Below, piece by piece: positions 57,832-64,000 of a stretch of 64,000 nt of DNA. The stretch comes from Cycas panzhihuaensis (taxonomy: Eukaryota > Cycadophyta). The stretch covers positions 241,931,741 through 241,995,740 of the forward strand of contig CM041465.1 of NCBI GenBank assembly GCA_023213395.1, in the 5' to 3' direction. Made by a program: the position numbers and the translations under genes. The notes beneath the pieces were generated by a model. The model worked only from the letters and a program-made list of their open reading frames with translations. It did no database searches and had not been told where the DNA came from. Each line of letters opens with the position of its first letter. The stretch's first letter is position 1.

Positions 57832-59192
57832 TCACGTGTAAAAATTCTTGAGGAACTTTCTGTTGACCGCTTTCTCAAATTCCAAGCCATCTAAGGTGGC
57901 GATCCTGTATGCGCCGTTATTGAGGCTTTCGAGAATGACGAAGGGGCCTACCCACTTGGGCCCGAATTTGGCCAAGTAATCGTAAAGGTACTTTAATTTG
58001 AGGACATGGTCCCCAGGGCACAAAGGACAAGCACGAAGACGTTTGTCGTGTGTCCGTTGGAAGCGAGGTTCACTTGGTAAGCCGCTAAGCGCTTCTCATC
58101 TAGGGCTTCAAGGTCTAGGAGACGAGCCTGACGGATAGACTCCTCATCAATGAGGCCTCGAAGGGAAACCCGAAGAGAAGGGATCTCCACTTCCAACGGG
58201 AGTATCGCTTCGGTTCCGTAAACTAACGAGAATGGGGTCATCCCGGTAGCTGTCCGGATGGAGGTGCGATAAGCCCATAGAGTAGAAGGGAGCTGGATAT
58301 GCCAGTCTCTTTGAGACTGGGCAACAGTTTTCTTCAAGATGCCAATGAGCGTCTTGTTGAAAGATTCAACTTGCCCGTTAGCTTGGGGGTAATAAGAGGA
58401 TGACGTCTTGTGCGAGATTTTGAACTTCTCGCATAATTCGTCCATTTCCTTATTACAGAAGGAAGTTCCATTATCCATAATCAGGACGTCTGGAATTCTG
58501 AAATGACAAATAATATGCTGGTAGACGAAGGTGGCTATTGTCTTACCAGTGGTAGTAGACAGGGGGATTGCCTCTGTCCATTTAGTGAAGTATTCTGTAG
58601 CAGTTAAGATATATTTATGTTGTGCGGAAGATGGCGGTGATATAGCCCCAATGAGGTCTAAACCCCATTGGGAAAAGGGCCACAGAGACACGATGGGATG
58701 CAATGCCTCGGAAGGTATGTGAGAGACATTAGCATGCTCCTAGCATCACCGACATCTAAGGGCATAGGCATGGGCATCCTTAAACAAGGACGGCCAGTAA
58801 TAGCCCATGCGGAGGATCCTTTGGGCCATGGATTGGACCCCAAAGTGGCCCCCACAAATGCCATGGTGGCATTCACAGAGTATTTGGTCCGCTTCGTCAG
58901 GAGCGATGCAGCGAAGCAGGATCCCATCGAAAGATCTTTTGTACAACACCCCGTCCATGAGGAGGTGTTGCCTAGTAGTGGCGCAGATGCGCGTCCTAAC
59001 TTTGTTGCTGGCTTCGGGGCGATATTCTTGCTGAGTCAGATATCGCACAATGTCACCATACCACTCGCTGTCGGTGAGTGGGTGAGGAGGAACATCCTGG
59101 ACGGTCATAATGGATTCATCCGGGAAGGAGTCGTCAACAGGAACACCGCTCGCGTTGGGAATGGCGACGGCTAACTGCTCCGCTACTATCAT
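57832..59192 (-). pseudogene. E5 integrase
   Basis: N-terminal part (59192-58746): linker, then zinc finger ECHHGICGGHFG and ALRCR. TGA (58746-58748) and TAG (58740-58742) interrupt it around the last Cys. The core is one 236-codon frame (58703-57993) with all three catalytic acids: GLDLIGA, MDNGTSF, and Glu in GQVESFNK. WAYRTSIRTATGMTPFSLVY follows. A frame change near 58020 leads to the C-terminal GPFVILESLNNGAYRIATLD and stop at 57832. No chromodomain. The core looks functional, but the two zinc-finger stops would separate it from RT unless read through. Confidence 0.87.
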
Positions 59193-59620
59193 TCCTTCTT
59201 CGACTTCCTATTGACGACTTGCAAGTCGACTTGAAGCAGACTGGCCCGCCCCCACCGCCAAACCCGAACGGTAAGAATAACGCAAGGGATCGGATCGACG
59301 ATCACCTTGTTGTATTATCGAGCAAGTAATGCCGAAATTTCTTGGTCGCATAGACCAAGGAGAGGCATTCCTTTCTGGGGGATAGTTTAATTCAAAGGGC
59401 AACGAGAGTGCTACCGGTGAAATAAATGGCCTCTCGATTCCCGACCGCCCCACCGCAAGCATTGCACCCGTGATTCGCCGCTTAGAGGTGTATAGGATGA
59501 AGGGCCTATCGGCGAGGAGGCGCCAGAGGGGCGTAAAACGAGAGCTTCGAGCCCCACGAAGGCCTTTTGGGTCTTGTCCCGACCGCATAAAAAGGGGCTC
59601 CTTTCTTCAATAGGTTCGTA
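59193..59620 (-). pseudogene. E5 gypsy-type RNase H, damaged by dense indels
   Basis: Position and scattered matches to E2 (15833-16360) identify it, for example the NYPPERNASPWS remnant of NYSPVEKECLSL. Frames change every few dozen bases over 59240-59600, far more than in the neighbouring RT and integrase. Confidence 0.68.
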
Positions 59621-60579
59621 AGAGGCTTGGCGTTTATGGCGAAATCTGCCAAAAAAAGCCTCAAGAAACTAAGCCTGCCTAGAAACGACTTAATTTGTCA
59701 TTGGGTCCTAGGCGGCAGCATGTCAAGGATTGCCTTGACTTTTTCCGGATCGATCCGATTCCTCACGAGACACGAGGAAACCGAGGAGTTTGCCCGTAAT
59801 GGCAAACACGCATTTCACGGGTTTAAACTAACATGGTACTTGGCATCTTGCGAAGATGGCGCCGCAGCCTGAGAGATGATGGGCTCGAACGAAAGGCCCA
59901 TCATGTCGTCCATGAAGACCTCCATCGTATTGTTGATGAGGTCATGAAAGATAAAATGCATGGCTCTTTGATAAGTAGCCCCTGCATTTTTAAGACCAAA
60001 GGGCATTGCCTTGTAGGCAAAGGTGCCCCATAGTGTAGTGAAGGCCGTCTTATGGCGGTCTTCAGGAGAAATCTGAATCTGGTTGTAGCCGGAGAAGCCG
60101 TCCATCAAGGACATAACTTCGAATCCAGCCGTACGATCGATTATTTGATCTATGAAAGGAAGAGGAAAGTTATCCTTAGGACAAGCGTTGTTTATGTCAC
60201 GAAAATCAACACAAATGTGAATGGTCCCATTCTTCTTAGCAACGGGAACGATATTCGATACCCACTTGGGGTAATCGATGGAGGAAATGAGCCCCGCTTC
60301 CAGAAGCTTCTCAACTTCCATCTTAACGGTAGCTGAAAGCTTTGGGTGAAGGGGACGCTGCTTCTGACGCACGGGGCGAGCGTCAGGAAAGGTCATAAGG
60401 TTATGCGTGACAATGGAGAGGTCAATGCCCTTCATGTCCGAGTAATCCCATGCGAATACATCGTGAAATTCTCGGAACAGAAGGGCGTACTCCCTCACTT
60501 CGTTAGGAGTGCATTTCGCTCCTACCTTGATGACCTTGTCTAGGGCAAGGACTATGTCCTGGTTTGCCCCCATGCACAT
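59621..60579 (-). pseudogene. E5 reverse transcriptase
   Basis: A 254-codon frame (60579-59815) starts MCMGANQDIVLAL and contains EVREYALLFREFHDVFAWDY, KQRPLHPKL, WVSNIVPVAKKNGTIHICVD, LMDGFSGYNQIQISPEDRH, FGLKNAGATYQRAMHF and the box VFMDDMM (59905-59916). The last 35 codons are scrambled by indels compared with E2, and the connection to RNase H is shifted. It copies the genomic RNA into cDNA. Catalytic Asp residues (LMDGF, MDD) are all present. Confidence 0.88.
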
Positions 60580-61387
60580 GGTATTCCCCTCCTCGAAATG
60601 GAGGGGGCAAGATCAACCGGAAGGGGGGAAACGGAAGAGGGGATTGGGTCGGCTAATGAGGACCCAATCGCTAAGACCTTCTGGTGGCCAAGCTTATGGT
60701 GACCAGGAGGCAAACTCGGCATGGAAACTGTGTGGCAGCCCAACAAAGTTCATCGTCTTCGAAGTAGTCCACCCCATGGATGATCTGACTTCGAATGGAT
60801 GAGGCGCGGGATAGCGTGGGAGCGATAGGACCGGTATGGCCTGAAAACTGCCCATCATCCCTAAAAGACTCCGAAGGAGAGTCAAGGAGAGGCCCCTCTT
60901 AAAAGGCAAGAGGGGACCTCTCGACATCGTCACTAATGGGAGGTGACGAGATGGAAGAGCCAGGGACATGATGATCAGCATGCGCAATGTCATGTGACAT
61001 GTGAAAGTGGCCTGGCTCTACAATAAAAGAGGTCATAGGAGGAAACCTAGGACTAAGAGGATGCCCCACGCTAGCGCGGAGGAACAAAACTAGGTGAGGA
61101 TGGTCCTCATCCTCGCTACGGGACCCGTCATCATCAAACACGGTGAGATACCCATAGCTGCCGACACCAATGGGGGTGAAACGCGTCAACGCCGGAGAAG
61201 AAGGTGCGAGACTTTCTTCTTGGTAAGAGGAATCGGGGATTCTGATCAAGCAAGCCGAGACATGGTCAGAAGGGCGTTTGTTTCCCTTCGTATGGTCATG
61301 GCTTGCCTGGGCGGAAGGCCTAGCTGGTTTGGCAAGTGATTGCTCGTGGGAGACAACTTTCATTTTTCCATTATGGACAAATTTAAG
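60580..61387 (-). pseudogene. E5 Ser/Pro-rich linker between protease and RT
   Basis: A 154-codon frame (61363-60899) contains LTRFTPIGVGSYGYLTVFDD and SEDEDHPH, matched by E2 and E3. It is low in complexity with no enzyme motif. A stop near 60899 and a shift follow before RT. Confidence 0.62.
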
Positions 61388-61920
61388 CTACCCCCAACGG
61401 GTAGAACACACGACTCCCATTTGGTCAAGCCATGGTCGACCCAGAAGTAAATTGTAATCAACATCGACATCGAGGACGACGATGTCGGTAACGACGGTCT
61501 TGTCCTCGAGGGTAAGGGGTATCGAGACAGATCCTAAGGGAATCTTCTCGGTACCATCATAACCCTGACAGCGCCATGGAACAGGTTCCAAGGCGAAAAA
61601 TCCAAGCTCTTGCATAACGCGTAAAGGCATGGCGTTGACGGAGGAACCGTTGTCCATGACGGTTCTCCACAACGTGCAATCGGGAGTATCTATAGTAATA
61701 GTGAAAGGGAAGTTCCATTGGCGTTCCCTTCCACTAGATTGGGAAGATCTCTGGGATCGAAGGAGATAACGGGTTCACTGCTTGGGGTTGTACCCAAGGC
61801 ATGAACAGACGCGTCATTCGATCCGAGAGCTTCCAAGAGGAGCGCTCGTTGCTCCGGGCAACTCTCGGCAGCCACAGTAAGAAGCTCTTCGACTACTGAG
61901 AAGGGCTTAACCTTCCCTGT
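61388..61920 (-). pseudogene. E5 aspartic protease
   Basis: The frame 61672-61388 carries the active site VMDNGSSVNAMPLRVMQE (Asp codon 61652-61654), then GYDGTEKIPLG, IVVLDVDVDYNLLLGRPWL and DQMGVVC. The preceding part (61690-61875) reads EQRALLLEALGSNDASVHAL, in a shifted frame. It is the best-kept protease in the window. Confidence 0.84.
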
Positions 61921-64000
61921 AGGTTGGGTAAGGGCTTTCCTAAAGTCGTATCGACCTGGGCGAACGGGAATACTCTTGGGAAGTGCAGGAATCTCCGGAG
62001 GAACGACTTCCGGATGGGGATCGAGCTACGAGGTAGACGTGGAGGCACCTGTTGCCTCCTTCGTGGCTTGAGACCAGGTTAATGCGTAAAGAGGAGTGGT
62101 CTCGAGCATTTGAATCACCTTCTTTCCCTTGTTGCGGGAACGCAAGGGTGATGGAGCATGGTGGTCGTGGGAGCCAAGGAAGGTGACCTTCGTACACCCT
62201 TCCCTCTACCATGCGGAGGGCGAGGATCGAGAGATCTATCCCGATTCTGATTGTTCCTTTGCTGAACAACGTGACCACGTTCCCCATATTTGGGGAACGG
62301 GTCTCTATGAACAGGCTAATCGAGGTTAGGCCTCGATGCTCGCTTAGGGGACGAGTCGCGCAGCGGGGCATCGCTTGGATGCTGTGCCCGGCAACGCACA
62401 TCGTCATGGAAACACTCCCCGTGGATGGAACACCACCTCTTCTCAAGGGGGGGATCAATCCTCCTTACTTGAGAAGGTTAGGTGTTGCCCTCTTTGGGGG
62501 GCATCACACGAGAAGCCTGCTGGACAGGTTTATGAGAGGCTCATGACGAAGGAGGTTGGAGCTTAACTCCATCGCTTGCTCGAACGAGCCGAATAGCAAG
62601 TAAGGGGATCCGTGGTCCTCTCACGGATGAGAGGCGAACCTACGGGCCGCGAAGGTTTGGTCTCCTTCACCGGGAGGCACCTCATGCTGCGAGGGCTTAG
62701 GAGGTTTCTTGAGTCCAGCTTGGATCTCAATAGCCTCCAGCGCCAAGTACTTCGTGATCGCGGAGTCACATGTGGTTGCCCCCATCTTGAGGACTTCCAC
62801 ATATACTTCGGGTCGAAGTGCATTGACGAAGAGATCTCGCTTCAACTCTTCAGGCAACGTGGCCTTGGTAGAGTGAAGAAGATCGTGAAAGCGTCACACA
62901 AAGTCACGGTTCATCTCATCGTGTCCTTGTTTAAGCGACAGGAGCGCCTTTATTCCACTTTCGAATGGACGGGCTACGTCAAAATAGTTGACGAACTCGT
63001 CTACCAATTGCTGGAATGAGGAGATCGAATGGGCAGGAAGGCGGTAAAACCACTTAAGGGTGTCGCCCTGCAAGGACCGCGGAAAGAGCTTCATCAAGAT
63101 ATGGTTGTAAGCCCAATAATCGATGCACGCCATGGAAAAGTCACAGACATGCTCTATTGTTCGCGACGAAGTTCCGTCGAATTTGGGAACTTCAGGAGGG
63201 TGAGGCAGCAAGTTGGTCCTTAGTGCCTCAACAGATAATGGCGTCGACCTATAGTCCATGAAAGGACGTGTCCTTGCTTGGGCTAATGGATCGATGACCG
63301 GCAAAGGAATGGATGGGGCTGGTAGACCCATCCCTCCTTGGGGAAACGCCCCTTGTTGGAAAGGGGTTTGAGGGTAAAAGCTCTGGAAGGGAGGTATACT
63401 TCCTTGCGACGAAGCAGCAATAGGAGTTGCACTTGACGATGGAAACGAAGGGTGTGGGACCAGGTTTTACCCATATGGACTACCCGTAGGTGGCACAACC
63501 CCATATGGGTGCAACGGGTCCACCCCATAGTGTGGAGATGGTTTCTAACCTCGCCCCAAGGTTGAGATGCATAACCTGGGGGCACGTAAAGGGAAGGACC
63601 ACCAGCAGAACTAGGAATGTATGTAGCAGTGGGTCCTACATATCCAATCTGGGCAGGCTAATGCCCTGAGGCCTACTAGGGAACGTGTGTGCCACATTTG
63701 AAGGCGGCACATGCGTTTGACTTGGGAGTGGCATGCTGACCTCGAGTTGGGGAAAGGCCATGCCACAAGCGAGTCCTGAAGAAACAGGACCACTTGCCAG
63801 AGCGCAAGCGCAATGCTTGCCCTAGGAGCCAGGGTAGACATGGCATAGGACGAGCGTGCGCGGGCAGGAGCATCGATCATGGTAAAAGGCACAGGGGTGG
63901 ATGAGGAAGATGCTACATTGCGCAGCATTTTCTCAAACCATCTAGGTACCGCGCGAGTTGCTCAGAAATACTCGCTAATCGCCTCGACTACGTCGACAGG
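61921..64000 (-). pseudogene. E5 gag, N-terminus beyond the window
   Basis: Visible from C to N: Ser/Arg linker with KKV-type repeats (62040-62380); zinc knuckle CSIHGECFHDDVRC at 62391-62432, intact; gag domain in 62563-62857 and 62894-63331 (DYRSTPLSVEALRTNLLPHP, LFPRSLQGDTLKWFYRL, FVNYFDVARPFESG); and the Pro/Ser-rich N-part to 64000. Several frame changes and stops. The PBS and 5' LTR should lie roughly 0.7 kb beyond the window end, judged from E3. Confidence 0.85.

Larger units (their letters stand above)
50674..64000 (-). mobile_element. E5: best-preserved Tat-lineage element, truncated by window end
   Basis: Minus strand, 3' LTR 50674-53278, aRNH, antisense gene, integrase, RNase H, RT, linker, protease, and gag running off at 64000. 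The 5' LTR is not seen. Its LTR is of the E3 type, while its internal region is collinear with E2. It is more GC-rich than E1, in line with less deamination and a younger age. Confidence 0.92.

Noticed and set aside
57993-60579. Endogenous pararetrovirus (RT plus RNase H)
   Set aside because: LTRs, PBS, PPT, integrase with D-D-E residues and target duplications are present; no movement-protein or coat-protein signature of caulimovirids is seen.

Overview
The window is a stretch of plant nuclear heterochromatin made entirely of nested LTR retrotransposons. I found no host gene, tRNA, rRNA or CRISPR array. The elements are long Ty3/gypsy retrotransposons of the Tat (Ogre/Retand-like) lineage. 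This rests on the order gag-PR-RT-RH-INT, the lack of a chromodomain, internal regions of about 17 kb, and a second RNase H of archaeal type (aRNH) besides the gypsy RNase H. A seed plant with a repeat-rich genome fits; I cannot name the species.

Layout (E0-E5 are my names). E0 (1-1624, minus strand) is a fragment of gag. E1 (1625-43218, minus) is an old element next to E0, with LTRs at 1625-4821 and 40066-43218. E2 (7007-34129, minus, about 17.0 kb without its guest) sits inside E1, with LTRs at 7007-9721 and 31389-34129 and a 4/5-matching target duplication. E3 (18236-28332, plus strand, 10.1 kb) sits inside the protease region of E2 with a perfect 5-bp duplication TGTTC. E3 has gag and protease but no RT, RNase H or integrase. 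E4 (from 43219, minus) is inserted near the outer end of E1's 5' LTR. E5 (from 50674 to beyond the window end, minus) is inserted in the C-terminal integrase of E4. Insertion order is E0 > E1 > E2 > E3 and E1 > E4 > E5. Hand-counted LTR differences over 180-nt samples agree: about 17 for E1, 14 for E2 and 6 for E3.

The unusual part is the 3' third of these elements, between integrase and the 3' LTR. In E1, E2, E4 and E5 it carries a module facing away from gag-pol. This is a gene on the opposite strand with a TATA box, an 8-codon first exon, a long second exon resembling the plant mobile domain (PMD) followed by an acidic stretch, and a third exon encoding a coiled coil with a basic tail. Splice sites and phases line up across copies. 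Divergent to it, about 0.7 kb away and in the sense of the element, lies a detached aRNH reading frame just before the polypurine tract and 3' LTR. A GGTAC-centred palindrome occurs both in the LTRs and in intron 1 of the antisense gene.

None of the copies is intact. E5 is best preserved (complete aRNH, continuous integrase core, working splice sites) but has stops and frameshifts. E2 and E5 share stop codons in the integrase zinc finger, so the subfamily was probably mobilised in trans. E3 is a further reduced, non-autonomous derivative.
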